Shown here: piece after piece, positions 36,747-45,188 of the stretch
Layout of the letters: every line of letters begins with the position of its first letter
Position numbering within the stretch: position 1 is the first letter of the stretch
DNA from: Pseudoruegeria sp. HB172150
GTDB lineage: Bacteria > Pseudomonadota > Alphaproteobacteria > Rhodobacterales > Rhodobacteraceae
Length of the DNA: 64,000 nt
Assembly (NCBI RefSeq): GCF_013184805.1
Contig: NZ_JAATNG010000001.1
Span: 1,426,001 to 1,490,000, forward strand
Reading direction: 5' to 3'
Translations under genes and position numbers: made by a program
The notes under the pieces: generated by a model
Database searches by the model: none
Told to the model about the DNA's origin: nothing
The model's input: only the letters and a program-made list of their open reading frames with translations

Positions 36747-37631
36747 TCAGCCGCGATTTCGCGGTTCCTTCCAGCGGCGATGGATCCAGAACCACTGGTC
36801 CACGTGATCCTCTATCAGGCGGGCGAGGCTGTCGTTCATCGCCTGAGTCATCGTCTGTGGATCGCCATGGGGGATGGGCGGTTCGACGACGATCCGGAAG
36901 TTCAGGCCGTCGGGTTCGCGGATGCCGTAGATCGGGATCGCGAGCGCGTCGTATTTCACCGCCATTTCGGCGGCGGACAGGGCCGTCCACGCGGGCTGAC
37001 CCAGGAATTCGAGCGGGACGCCGTGTTTCATGTAATGGTCGACGACCATGCCGACCATGCCGCCGCCGCGCAGGAACTTGACCATCTGCGCAAGGCCGCG
37101 ACGGGAGCGTTCGAACATCGGCTCGCCCAGCGTTTCCATCGCCCGGACATAGTGGGCGTTGAAAAGCGGGTTCGACATCGGGTTGTAGAGGCCGCCGACC
37201 GGGTATCCGCGCGCCACCAGCGCGGTGCGGGGCACGTCGTAATTGCCGAAATGGCCGGTGATGAGGATGACGGGGCGGTTCTTTGCCTTTGCCTCTTCCA
37301 GCGCGGCGACGCCGTCGCCGGTGAAGGGGATGTCTTTGATGCGGTCGCGGAAGGCGGCGCCGGAGTAGATCTCGATCAGGGATCTGCCGAAGTTGTCCGG
37401 CACTTTCCGGGTCATCTGCCGGACTTCCGCAGGATCCATGTCGGGGAAGATCAGGGCGAGGTTGTCGCGAACGCGCTTGTCCCAGCCGGCGATGGGCGCG
37501 GCGATGCGGGAGACGACCCAGCCGAACGCAGGCACGCGCCAGCGATAGGGCAGCAGCAGCGCGAGACCGATGAAGCCGCGGATCGCGGCGTTCGAGACAC
37601 GGTCTGAGAAGGTCGGTGTGTCGCGCTTCAT
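36747..37631 (-). CDS. Lysophospholipid/lipid A acyltransferase (LpxL/HtrB family)
   Basis: 294 aa. One N-terminal membrane helix (GFIGLALLLPYRWRVPAFG), then the acyltransferase motif ITGHFGNYDVPR with the catalytic His and Asp (HxxxxD), and GMVVDHYMKHGVPLEFLG. Family members add secondary acyl chains to lipid A on the inner membrane. It is the last gene of a five-gene chain that begins with the split nitrile hydratase; its start overlaps the EamA gene by four bases. Confidence 0.9.
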   Translation of the reverse strand: MKRDTPTFSDRVSNAAIRGFIGLALLLPYRWRVPAFGWVVSRIAAPIAGWDKRVRDNLALIFPDMDPAEVRQMTRKVPDNFGRSLIEIYSGAAFRDRIKDIPFTGDGVAALEEAKAKNRPVILITGHFGNYDVPRTALVARGYPVGGLYNPMSNPLFNAHYVRAMETLGEPMFERSRRGLAQMVKFLRGGGMVGMVVDHYMKHGVPLEFLGQPAWTALSAAEMAVKYDALAIPIYGIREPDGLNFRIVVEPPIPHGDPQTMTQAMNDSLARLIEDHVDQWFWIHRRWKEPRNRG

Positions 37632-38506
37632 TCGGGGCTTCGGGCACGGGTTTCGCGGTGCCAGACATAGAGCCCGGCCCCCGCGATCACAAGCGCACCC
37701 AGGTAGAACCAGGGATCGGGGTATTCCCCGAAGATCACGACGCCCCAGATCGTCGACAGTACGAGCTGTGCATAGGCGAATGGCGCGATGGCCGATGCCT
37801 CGGCGCTGGCGAAGGCCCGGATCAGGAAGAAATGGCCGATGGAGGCGAGGATGCCGAGGCCGGCCATGAGGCAGGCGGTCAGGGTGTCCGGGGTGACCCA
37901 GAAGCGGGGCAGCAGGATGCTGATGACGACGGCGCCGAACATCGCGGCGTAGAGCAGCGAGGTCCAGGGATCCTCGCCATGACCGACATAGCGGGTGGCG
38001 AGCGAGTAGGCGGCGACGAAGACGGCGGCGCAGAGGGGCAGGAGGGACGAGAGCGAAAACACGTCCGCCCCCGGGCGGATGATGATGAGGGCCCCGATCA
38101 GGGCTGCCCCGACGCCGAAGGCGCGGCGCGGGCCGAAGCGTTCGCCGAGAAACAGGGCGGCGCCAAGCGCGATGAGGACCGGGTTGGTGTTCATCACCGC
38201 CGTCGCGTCGGCGAGCGGCATCAGCGTGAGCGAGAAGAAGAAGCAGGTGGTGGCGAGGAGCAGGAAGAGCGAGCGCAGGAACTGCATGCCGGGATAGCGG
38301 GTCCTGAACACGCGCGGCACGCGCGGAATGACGACGATGAAGACGATGACGGTCTGGCCGAGATAGCGCGCCCAGAGCGCCATGCCGGGATTTGTCCGTT
38401 CCGAGATCAGCTTGGCCGTCGCGTCCATGAAGGACAGGATCAGGACCGATGTCAGGAGGAAAAGTATGCCCTGAGCCGTGGGGCTCAGCCGGGCAATGCG
38501 CCTCAT
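37628..38506 (-). CDS. EamA/DMT-family transporter
   Basis: 292 aa, ten predicted membrane helices in two EamA halves (FLLTSVLILSFMDATAKL at the start; IAPFAYAQLVLSTIWGVVIFGE in the second half). The substrate is unknown; relatives export amino acids or other metabolites. The start overlaps the nitrile hydratase alpha gene by four bases, so a link to the nitrile or amide handled by that enzyme is possible. Confidence 0.9.
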   Translation of the reverse strand: MRRIARLSPTAQGILFLLTSVLILSFMDATAKLISERTNPGMALWARYLGQTVIVFIVVIPRVPRVFRTRYPGMQFLRSLFLLLATTCFFFSLTLMPLADATAVMNTNPVLIALGAALFLGERFGPRRAFGVGAALIGALIIIRPGADVFSLSSLLPLCAAVFVAAYSLATRYVGHGEDPWTSLLYAAMFGAVVISILLPRFWVTPDTLTACLMAGLGILASIGHFFLIRAFASAEASAIAPFAYAQLVLSTIWGVVIFGEYPDPWFYLGALVIAGAGLYVWHRETRARSPE

Positions 38507-39165
38507 TCAGGCGTTCGCGGCAGGCCGGTGCCGATCATGCTGTCGCGGGTGACAAGCCGGGCAAGCTGTTCTTCGGTCAGGTCATCGGTGCCGGCGGGGC
38601 GGGCCGGCAGCACGATGTAGCGCATGTCGGCGGTGGAATCGTGGACCCGGATCGTCGTGCTGTCGGGAAGGTTCAGGCCGAATTCGCCGAGAACGGCGCG
38701 CGGCGTCTTCACCAGGCGGGACCGGTAGGCGCGGGATTTGTACCAGTCGGGCGGCAGGCCGAGCAGGTTGCGCGGGTAGCAGGAGCAGAGCGTGCATACG
38801 ATGACGTTGTGGGTGTCAGCAGTGTTCTCGACCGCGATAAGCTGTAGCGGTCCGATGTCGAAGCCCATCTCTCGGGAGGCGTCAGAGGCGTTTTCCAGCA
38901 AGCGCTGTCTGAAATCGGGATCGGTCCAGGCGCGGGCGATGACGGCGGCGCCGTTGGCGGGGCTGCGGCTGTCCATGACGTCGATCTGGGCCTGAACCTC
39001 GGCGGAGGTGGTCACGCCCTTTTCGATCAGCAGCTCGCGCATGGCGATTTCCATCACCTGCCAGTAGGTCAGCGCTGTGTCGTTGTCGGCGCGGTAGGGA
39101 TGGCCGGAAGGGCTCATCCCTTCATGGCTGTGCGGCGTGCCGTGGTCGTGGTGATCGTGCGGCAT
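38503..39165 (-). CDS. Nitrile hydratase alpha subunit, cobalt type (or thiocyanate hydrolase gamma)
   Basis: 220 aa. The metal-binding claw VCTLCSCYP (Cys124, Cys127, Ser128, Cys129) has the Thr that marks cobalt enzymes. AVIARAWTDPDFRQRLL and LGEFGLNLPDSTTIRVHDS are alpha-subunit motifs. The first 16 residues are very His-rich (HDHHDHGTPHSHEG), unusual for the family, and could bind metal. It would hydrate nitriles to amides, or hydrolyse thiocyanate, with the two beta-half proteins encoded just upstream. Start at 39165 (AAGG upstream). Confidence 0.9.
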   Translation of the reverse strand: MPHDHHDHGTPHSHEGMSPSGHPYRADNDTALTYWQVMEIAMRELLIEKGVTTSAEVQAQIDVMDSRSPANGAAVIARAWTDPDFRQRLLENASDASREMGFDIGPLQLIAVENTADTHNVIVCTLCSCYPRNLLGLPPDWYKSRAYRSRLVKTPRAVLGEFGLNLPDSTTIRVHDSTADMRYIVLPARPAGTDDLTEEQLARLVTRDSMIGTGLPRTPE

Positions 39166-39166
39166 G

Positions 39167-39430
39167 TCAGAGCCTTTCGAGCCAGTGGCCGTAGATTTCG
39201 GCATCTACCGTGTCTTCGGGGCGTTCCGCGGCATCGCCCCAGATTTCACCCATGGTGAAGCGGACGCGGTAGAGCGGCTGTTTGCCGGCGGGTTGCCGAT
39301 AGGCGAGCTGTTCCGGGTTGGGAAAGGGGCCGAGTTCGCGTTCGATCACGCCGGTCTTGCCGCGCAGGTAGGACGGGGTGCGCAGATGGCCGGGGGGCAT
39401 CATGGCGCGGACGCGGACGCGGTCAGGCAT
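39167..39430 (-). CDS. Nitrile hydratase beta subunit, C-terminal half (SH3-like)
   Basis: 87 aa. It corresponds only to the C-terminal SH3-like domain of a standard beta subunit: HLRTPSYLRGKTGVIERE, LYRVRF and LWGDAAE-like positions (here IWGDAAE) line up with TRFPRYARDKYGVID and LYRVRFEAEELWG in known beta chains. The start overlaps the upstream N-terminal-half gene by eight bases, and the alpha start follows its stop by one base. Three-gene layouts of this kind are known in thiocyanate hydrolase and toyocamycin nitrile hydratase. Confidence 0.85.
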   Translation of the reverse strand: MPDRVRVRAMMPPGHLRTPSYLRGKTGVIERELGPFPNPEQLAYRQPAGKQPLYRVRFTMGEIWGDAAERPEDTVDAEIYGHWLERL

Positions 39431-39773
39431 CTGCCGTGCCTTCGGCTGCTTCGCCGTAGGTGGCGCCACGGCGGGCGACCTGTTCCATGCGGCGGCCGAG
39501 TTCCTCGATGGAATAAACGCCGGCCTCAAGCAGATTCTGGTTCACCGAGGCGACCCAGCGCTCGTAGTAGGTCATTGTTTCAAAGGCATCCTCGCCCATG
39601 TCCTCAAGCACGCGGCGCAGGCCGTCGACGGTGAAATGACCCTTGGACGAGCATATGACCATCAGTGCGTCGACGCGCTTTTCCCAGAGGGCGAAGTCGT
39701 GCTGGGAAAGGTCGACTGGGCCGGCGTCGCGCCCGCCCATGTCATGCCAGCGATGTCCCGGAGTGTCTGCCAT
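39423..39773 (-). CDS. Nitrile hydratase beta subunit, N-terminal half
   Basis: 116 aa. HDMGGRDAGPV, HDFALWEKRVDALM and YYERWVASVNQNLLEAGVYSIEEL match the N-terminal helical half of nitrile hydratase beta. It also resembles the family annotated 'nitrile hydratase accessory protein', so a separate activator role cannot be excluded. It opens the overlapping chain betaN-betaC-alpha-EamA-acyltransferase, 61 bases after fliG. Confidence 0.82.
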   Translation of the reverse strand: MADTPGHRWHDMGGRDAGPVDLSQHDFALWEKRVDALMVICSSKGHFTVDGLRRVLEDMGEDAFETMTYYERWVASVNQNLLEAGVYSIEELGRRMEQVARRGATYGEAAEGTADA

Positions 39774-39834
39774 GGCGGGAGGTTACGCCGGGCCGCGGGG
39801 CGTGTCCACATGGTGCGGGCAGGGTCGACGGCTG

Positions 39835-40884
39835 TCAGTCGTCCCCGGCGACGAGGATGATCTGTCCCTGTGCCTCCATTTCGCGGATCGCGGCGACCAC
39901 GGCGCTCATCGCGTCCTCGCCGTCCTTCGGCTTGACGGTGCCGACCGCCTCCATCTCGTCCTTGAGCTGCTGGGCGAGACGCTGTGACATGTTGCCGAGG
40001 ATGAACTCGGCGGACACCTTTTCGCGCTCGAGCGCCATCGCGGCGGCGAGGCCGGCGGTGAGTTGGGCCTGGTCGACCTCGCGCACGATCTTGGGGACGT
40101 CGCGGGGGTCGATCCGCTGGGGGATGTTGGCGAAGGTGAAGATCGCCTTGCGCACCTCGTCGGCGAATTCCTTGTCCTCGCTGTCCAGACCCTCGAGTAC
40201 CTCGTCGCGCGTGGCGGCGGGGGAATAGTTGAGGATGGCGCCGACGCGTTCGACCGGCCCGCCATCGAATGCCCTTGGCGGTTCTGCATCCAGCTGGCTG
40301 ACAAGCGCCTCGCCGATGCGGGAGACGGTTTTCGGTGCCACTTCGGATGTCTGGCCCATGGCATAGGCAAGGCGGCGTGCCGATACCCCCGGCATCAGGC
40401 CGAGAACTTCGGCCGCCTTGGAGACCTTCAGCTTCGACAGGGCGACGGCGCCGACCTCGATGCTTTCGCTCTCGATCATCGGCAGCAGGCGAGATGCGTC
40501 GAGCTCTCCCAGACGTTCCCAGGGTTCGGTGGCCTGACCGAGCCCTTCCTGACTGCGCACCCGGTCGGCTGCCTTGGCGCTGATCGTGCCTTCAAGCAGT
40601 GCCAGCGCCTTGCCGACGCCATCGGGGAAGGCGAGGCCGATCGAATCGAGTTCGCTTACGAATTCCTCGACCACCGCTTTCAGCGTGTCGCGGCTGACCG
40701 GGCGAAGATGGCCGATTTCCTGCGTCAGGCGGACCTGCATTTCTTCCGGCAGGTCCATCAGTGACAGGTCGATGCTTTCGCTGCGCAGAAGGCGCACGAC
40801 GATGGCGGCCTTTTGCCGTTTGCTCAGGTCCGCGACCTGTGTGCCCGGCATACCCATGCCGGCCAGCGCCATTTCCATCGGCAA
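39835..40884 (-). CDS. fliG: Flagellar motor switch protein FliG homologue
   Basis: 349 aa. The three FliG domains are recognisable: an N-terminal ARM-like part (KRQKAAIVVRLL), the middle part with LDASRLLPMIESESIEVGAVALSKL, and the C-terminal torque part (DDEFADEVRKAIFTFANI-like, DVPKIVREV, GNMSQRLAQQLKDE). FliG couples stator and rotor. No other flagellar gene lies in the window, so this is an orphan copy or a separate locus of the motor. Rhodobacteraceae often keep flagellar genes elsewhere in large clusters. Confidence 0.88.
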   Translation of the reverse strand: MPMEMALAGMGMPGTQVADLSKRQKAAIVVRLLRSESIDLSLMDLPEEMQVRLTQEIGHLRPVSRDTLKAVVEEFVSELDSIGLAFPDGVGKALALLEGTISAKAADRVRSQEGLGQATEPWERLGELDASRLLPMIESESIEVGAVALSKLKVSKAAEVLGLMPGVSARRLAYAMGQTSEVAPKTVSRIGEALVSQLDAEPPRAFDGGPVERVGAILNYSPAATRDEVLEGLDSEDKEFADEVRKAIFTFANIPQRIDPRDVPKIVREVDQAQLTAGLAAAMALEREKVSAEFILGNMSQRLAQQLKDEMEAVGTVKPKDGEDAMSAVVAAIREMEAQGQIILVAGDD

Positions 40885-40953
40885 CGCATTACTCCGTCCC
40901 TGGTTGCGGGACGGAGCATGAACAGAAATAGGTTAAGGTTCAGTTCGGCGACG

Positions 40954-41487
40954 TCAGTAGCTGGTCGTCGTGCCGGTCAGGATGGCGTCGCGCAGCGCGG
41001 TTTCCGGCCATCCGCCGGCACCGCCGCGCGTGCGGATTTCGACGAGCTGCGCATAGGCCTCCTGCAGACGGCCTTCGGCGACGTAGCCCTGGCCCATGTA
41101 GGAGCGGGCGAGGAGGTTGTCGGGATTCCGCGCGATGGCCTGACGGTAGTAGCTTTCGCCGAGCGCGAGGTCGCCGAGGCTGCGATGGACGAAGCCCTTG
41201 TAGGTCAGGACGCGGTCGTCGAGCGGATCGGACATCGCGGCAAGGACCTTGAGCGTATCGTCGAAGCGGCCAGCGTAAGCCAGTTCGCGGGCGGCCTTGT
41301 AGAGCTCGTCATCGGTGAGTGAGCCTTCCTGCGGGGCGACGCATTTCTGCGTGTTGGCATCCCAGACCGTGCCTTCGGCGCAGGTCGTGGTGGTCTGGGT
41401 CTGGGTCGGCTTGTTGTCGTCGTCGGAGCCGACGGCAAAGGCCGCTCCGGGGAGAAGAAGGGCTATGGCAATCAATAGGGAACGCAT
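40954..41487 (-). CDS. Exported TPR protein with an N-terminal cysteine motif
   Basis: 177 aa. Signal peptide cut near AFAV, a Thr/Gln-rich linker, then the motif CAEGTVWDANTQKCV, and from about residue 57 three TPR-like helical pairs (YKAARELAYAGRFDDTL, LGESYYRQAIARNPDNLLARSYMG). The cysteine motif is the same as in the two small secreted proteins encoded just upstream, so this looks like that module joined to a TPR scaffold. Periplasmic; partner unknown. Confidence 0.82.
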   Translation of the reverse strand: MRSLLIAIALLLPGAAFAVGSDDDNKPTQTQTTTTCAEGTVWDANTQKCVAPQEGSLTDDELYKAARELAYAGRFDDTLKVLAAMSDPLDDRVLTYKGFVHRSLGDLALGESYYRQAIARNPDNLLARSYMGQGYVAEGRLQEAYAQLVEIRTRGGAGGWPETALRDAILTGTTTSY

Positions 41488-41621
41488 GGGGGCAACTCCT
41501 GCATTTGGAATCGGTTCAATCTGCGGTGGAATGGTACCATGCCCGGCGCGCTGGCCGGGGCATCACGATTACGTCAGGGAGGGTATCCTAGGCTGACCGG
41601 CGGGGGATTGCCGGTGCCGGT

Positions 41622-41774
41622 CTAGCTGGTGACCTCGACGCAGATCTTATTTTCCTCGTCGTATACCTTGCCCGTTGCACAGGTCGGGGTCGACTGGGAC
41701 TCGCAGTCCTGCTGGGCGAGGGCGAGGGCCGGCGACACGGCCAGAGCAGCGGCCAGGATTAGGCGCTTGGTCAT
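41622..41774 (-). CDS. Small secreted cysteine protein (50 aa)
   Basis: 50 aa from the ATG at 41774 with GGAG eight bases upstream. Twenty residues form a signal peptide (LILAAALAVSPALALAQ). The 29-aa mature part has three cysteines and ends TCATGKVYDEENKICVEVTS. The C-x2-G-x-V-Y-D-x6-CV pattern recurs in the next gene and in the TPR protein. It is far too short for any enzyme. Role unknown. Confidence 0.75.
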   Translation of the reverse strand: MTKRLILAAALAVSPALALAQQDCESQSTPTCATGKVYDEENKICVEVTS

Positions 41775-41845
41775 CTCGGACTCCATTGGCTGGCCGGAAA
41801 CTTCGCCGGCTCTGGCTGGGAGGAAATTTCAGGAAGGGTCGGGGT

Positions 41846-42001
41846 TTACCCGGTGACCTTCACACAGCTCCTGGACTGTGCGTCATAGACCGTGCCGTCT
41901 ACGCAGGTCATGACGATCTCTTCCTTGTGGAAGCTGCATTCGGCCGCGGCGACCATGGGGGTAAGGGCAAGAACGGCGGCGACGATGAGCGTACGGGTCA
42001 T
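41846..42001 (-). CDS. Small secreted cysteine protein (51 aa), paralogue
   Basis: 51 aa from the ATG at 42001, behind the excellent ribosome site AGGAGGT. Signal peptide LIVAAVLALTPMVAAA; mature part with three cysteines, ending TCVDGTVYDAQSRSCVKVTG. It is a tandem paralogue of the 50-aa protein 72 bases downstream. It lies directly downstream of purB on the same strand but has no relation to that enzyme. Confidence 0.8.
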   Translation of the reverse strand: MTRTLIVAAVLALTPMVAAAECSFHKEEIVMTCVDGTVYDAQSRSCVKVTG

Positions 42002-42052
42002 GGGAACCTCCTGTTGGGACAGGGGGACCATATCACGGAATCGGCATCATTT

Positions 42053-42078
42053 CACGGCGTCGTTCACACAACGCCGTG
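42053..42078 (-). terminator. Possible terminator of purB
   Basis: CACGGCGT at 42053-42060 pairs with ACGCCGTG at 42071-42078 around a 10-base loop, six bases after the purB stop. There is no clear T run. Confidence 0.4.
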
Positions 42079-42083
42079 AGGGG

Positions 42084-43391
42084 TCAGCCCTTGCCGAACA
42101 CCCGCTCGAAAATCCGGTCGACGTTCTTGGTGTGGTAGCCGAGGTCGAATTTTTCCTCGATCTCGGCGTCGGACAGGGCGGCGGTGACTTCGGGGTCGGA
42201 TTTCAGCTCTGTCATGAAGTCGGCGCCCTGTTCCCAGACCTTCATCGCGTTGCGCTGGACGAGGCGGTAGGCGTCCTCGCGGGAGACGCCTTTCTGGGTC
42301 AGGGCGAGGAGCACGCGCTGCGAGTGGACCAGACCTTTGAACTTGTTGAGGTTGGCCATCATGTTGTCGGGGTAGACCACCAGCTTGTCGACGACCGAGG
42401 TCAGGCGGGCGAGGGCGAAGTCGAGCGTGATCGTGGTGTCGGGGCCGATATTGCGCTCGACGGAGGAGTGGGAGATGTCGCGCTCGTGCCAGAGGGCCAC
42501 GTTTTCCATCGCCGGGACCACTGCCATGCGGACGAGGCGGGCGAGGCCGGTGAGGTTTTCGGTCAGGACCGGGTTGCGCTTGTGCGGCATGGCCGACGAG
42601 CCCTTCTGGCCCTTGGAAAAGAATTCCTCGGCCTCCAGAACCTCGGTCCGCTGCATGTGGCGGATCTCTATGGCGATGTTCTCGATGGAGGAGGCGACGA
42701 CGCCGAGAGCCGCGAAGAAGGCGGCGTGGCGGTCGCGCGGGATGACCTGCGTGGAGATCGGTTCGGGTTCGAGGCCCATCTGCTTGCAGACATGTTCCTC
42801 GACCGCGGGGTCGATATTGGCGAAGGTGCCGACCGCGCCGGAGATGGCGCCGGTGGCGATTTCGTAGCGGGCCTTTTCGAGGCGGTTCCGGTTACGCTCC
42901 ATCTCCGCATAGAAGCGGGCGAAGGTGAGGCCCATGGTGGTGGGTTCCGCATGGATGCCGTGCGAGCGGCCGATGCGGATGGTGTCCTTATGCTCGTAAG
43001 CGCGGCGTTTCAGGGCGGCGAGCAGGCCGTCCATATCGGCCAGAAGGATGTCGGCGGCGCGGGTGAGCTGGACGTTGAAGCAGGTGTCGAGCACGTCAGA
43101 CGAGGTCATGCCCTGGTGGACGAAGCGCGCCTCGTCGCTGCCCACGATCTCGGCGAGGTGGGTGAGGAAGGCGATGACGTCGTGCTTGGTGACGGCCTCG
43201 ATCTCGTCGATGCGGGCGACGTCAAATTCGACGTCCCTGGCTTTCCAGACAGCCTGGGCATTTTCCTTGGGAAATACCCCAAGGTCAGCCATGGCATCGC
43301 AGGCATGCGCCTCTATCTCGAACCAGATGCGAAATTTGGTCTCGGGCGACCAGACGGATACCATCTCGGGACGGGAATAGCGGGGGATCAT
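42084..43391 (-). CDS. purB: Adenylosuccinate lyase
   Basis: 435 aa, normal length. The fumarase-superfamily signature GSSAMPHKRNPVLTENL is present at about residues 260-276, with GMTSSDVLDTC and SHGIHAEPTTMG as further active-site regions. It makes AMP and AICAR by releasing fumarate in purine synthesis. The start at 43391 gives the family N terminus MIPRYSRPEMVSVWS. Confidence 0.97.
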   Translation of the reverse strand: MIPRYSRPEMVSVWSPETKFRIWFEIEAHACDAMADLGVFPKENAQAVWKARDVEFDVARIDEIEAVTKHDVIAFLTHLAEIVGSDEARFVHQGMTSSDVLDTCFNVQLTRAADILLADMDGLLAALKRRAYEHKDTIRIGRSHGIHAEPTTMGLTFARFYAEMERNRNRLEKARYEIATGAISGAVGTFANIDPAVEEHVCKQMGLEPEPISTQVIPRDRHAAFFAALGVVASSIENIAIEIRHMQRTEVLEAEEFFSKGQKGSSAMPHKRNPVLTENLTGLARLVRMAVVPAMENVALWHERDISHSSVERNIGPDTTITLDFALARLTSVVDKLVVYPDNMMANLNKFKGLVHSQRVLLALTQKGVSREDAYRLVQRNAMKVWEQGADFMTELKSDPEVTAALSDAEIEEKFDLGYHTKNVDRIFERVFGKG

Positions 43392-43469
43392 GACGGGCCT
43401 TTGCCTAAGGACGACTTTCGGACGCGGGTTTAGACCGGGCACGGCGCGGCGGCAAGCGCGGGTGTCGGA

Positions 43470-44498
43470 ATGATGCAGGGCCTGCCCGATTGGGGTGTGT
43501 TCGGTCTGTTCGGGGTGGCCGCGCTGGCGATCCTTGTGCTGGGCACGCGGATCACCGGGCTGGCCGACCGGATCGCGGATCGGTCGGGCCTGGGGGAGGC
43601 CGTGGTTGGCGGCATTGTGCTGGGCGCTGCGACGTCCCTGTCGGGGACGGTGGTGTCGGTGACGGCGGCGCTGCAGGGCGCGCCGGAACTGGCCTTTGCC
43701 AACGGCATCGGCGGGATCGCGGCACAGACCGCGTTTCTGGCGCTGGCAGATCTGATGTACCGCAAAGCCAATCTGGAGCATTCGGCGGCGGAAGCGACGA
43801 ACCTGTTCCAGGGTGCGTTGCTGCTGACGCTGCTGAGTTTGCCGCTGGTGGCCTGGCTGTCGCCCGAAGTGACGGTCTGGGCGGTGCACCCGGTCTCGGT
43901 GCTGCTGGTGGCACTTTACTGCGTCGGGGCGGTGACGACGAAACGGGTCCGCGACGAGCCGATGTGGGTGCCGGTCGAGACCGAGGATACGCGGAAGGAC
44001 ACACCCGAAGAGGAGCCCAGTCGGAAGGATGCGGCGGTGCTGTTCGGGACGTTCGCGCTTCTGGTGGCGGCGCTGGGAGTCGCGGGCTGGGTGATCGCCG
44101 AGACCGGCACGGCGCTGTCCGAGCGGTTCGGGCTGTCGCAGACGGTGGTGGGGGCGCTGATGACGGCGGTGGTAACGTCGCTTCCGGAACTGGTGACGAC
44201 GATCGCTGCGGTGCGTCGGGGTGCGATGCAGCTGGCGGTGGGCGGTATCATCGGTGGTAATACGTTCGACACCCTGTTCCTGAGCCTCAGCGATGTCGCT
44301 TATCGTGACGGTTCGCTCTACCACGCGGTCGGTGCGGGATCCTATTTCTGGCTCGCCGTGGGGATGCTTATGACCGCGGTTCTGCTGATCGGGCTGATCC
44401 TTCGGGAGCGGAAAGGGCCGCTGACCATCGGTACGGAGAGCCTGGCTTTGCTGGTGATTTATGCGGGTGCGGTAACGCTTCAGGTCGCGAGTGGATGA
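43470..44498 (+). CDS. Sodium/calcium exchanger family membrane protein
   Basis: 342 aa with about ten helices in two inverted halves. Each half keeps an alpha-repeat-like segment (GLGEAVVGGIVLGAATSLSG in the first, VVTSLPELVTTIAAVRRG and GGNTFDTLF in the second). The second repeat keeps the Glu of the SLPEL motif, while the first has Ser-Gly instead of Pro-Glu, so ion specificity may differ from classical CaCA exchangers. An acidic and basic hydrophilic loop lies between the halves (about residues 155-190). Confidence 0.85.
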   Translation: MMQGLPDWGVFGLFGVAALAILVLGTRITGLADRIADRSGLGEAVVGGIVLGAATSLSGTVVSVTAALQGAPELAFANGIGGIAAQTAFLALADLMYRKANLEHSAAEATNLFQGALLLTLLSLPLVAWLSPEVTVWAVHPVSVLLVALYCVGAVTTKRVRDEPMWVPVETEDTRKDTPEEEPSRKDAAVLFGTFALLVAALGVAGWVIAETGTALSERFGLSQTVVGALMTAVVTSLPELVTTIAAVRRGAMQLAVGGIIGGNTFDTLFLSLSDVAYRDGSLYHAVGAGSYFWLAVGMLMTAVLLIGLILRERKGPLTIGTESLALLVIYAGAVTLQVASG

Positions 44499-44750
44499 GT
44501 TCGGCGGAAATTGATCGCCATTTCGATGAGCGAAATCCCGTGATTGGTCAGTATTGATTATTTAGGGTTGTATTGCTGAGCAGATATTCATCCAGTGAAT
44601 GCGACGGAAAGGTCTTTGCCGACCGTATTAAGTGAGTCGGCTTATCTGGAAGACGCGGCGGCGCGTGTATTTTGTGCCCGCGCGAGGAACTTCGGCTTGG
44701 AAAAAATAGTTAACTGTGTAACGGCGCCCTGGCGCCAAAGGGGTAATTGG

Positions 44751-45188
44751 ATGCTCAATGGACCGCGGCTTGCGGATTTCATAGGGAAGTGGATCATTTC
44801 GCGTGAAATCGAGGACCGAATGGCCTCGGAAGCGCTGATTTTTTCCGGCCGGGTCTCCTATGAGCCGGACGATGCCGGACTGACCTATCGCGAGGAAGGG
44901 CTGCTAAGACCACCGGGCCGGCCCGCCATGCAGGCGGAAAGGCGGTACCTTTGGCGTGCCTCGGGGGACGATATCGAGGTCAGGTTCGAGGATGAACGCT
45001 TTTTCCACACCATCCCGAAGGGGGTGTATGCCACGGCGACCCACGATTGTGTCCCGGACCGTTACAACGTCATCTACGATTTCCGGAGCTGGCCGCAGTG
45101 GCATTCGGTCTGGGAGGTGTCGGGGCCCCGCAAGGATTACCGCATGCTGAGCATGTACCGGCCGGAGCGGCAGTCGCGCTGGCTCTAG
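44751..45188 (+). CDS. DUF6314 family protein
   Basis: 145 aa; the ATG at 44751 has AAAGGGG six bases upstream and gives the usual N terminus (LADFIGKWIISREIED). A lipocalin-like small beta barrel is suggested by FSGRVSYEP, LTYREEG, RYLWRAS, FFHTIP, HDCVPDRYNV and the C-terminal VSGPRKDYRML. Function unknown; a ligand-binding role is plausible. The 250 bases upstream (44499-44750) are AT-rich and probably hold its promoter. Confidence 0.8.
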   Translation: MLNGPRLADFIGKWIISREIEDRMASEALIFSGRVSYEPDDAGLTYREEGLLRPPGRPAMQAERRYLWRASGDDIEVRFEDERFFHTIPKGVYATATHDCVPDRYNVIYDFRSWPQWHSVWEVSGPRKDYRMLSMYRPERQSRWL

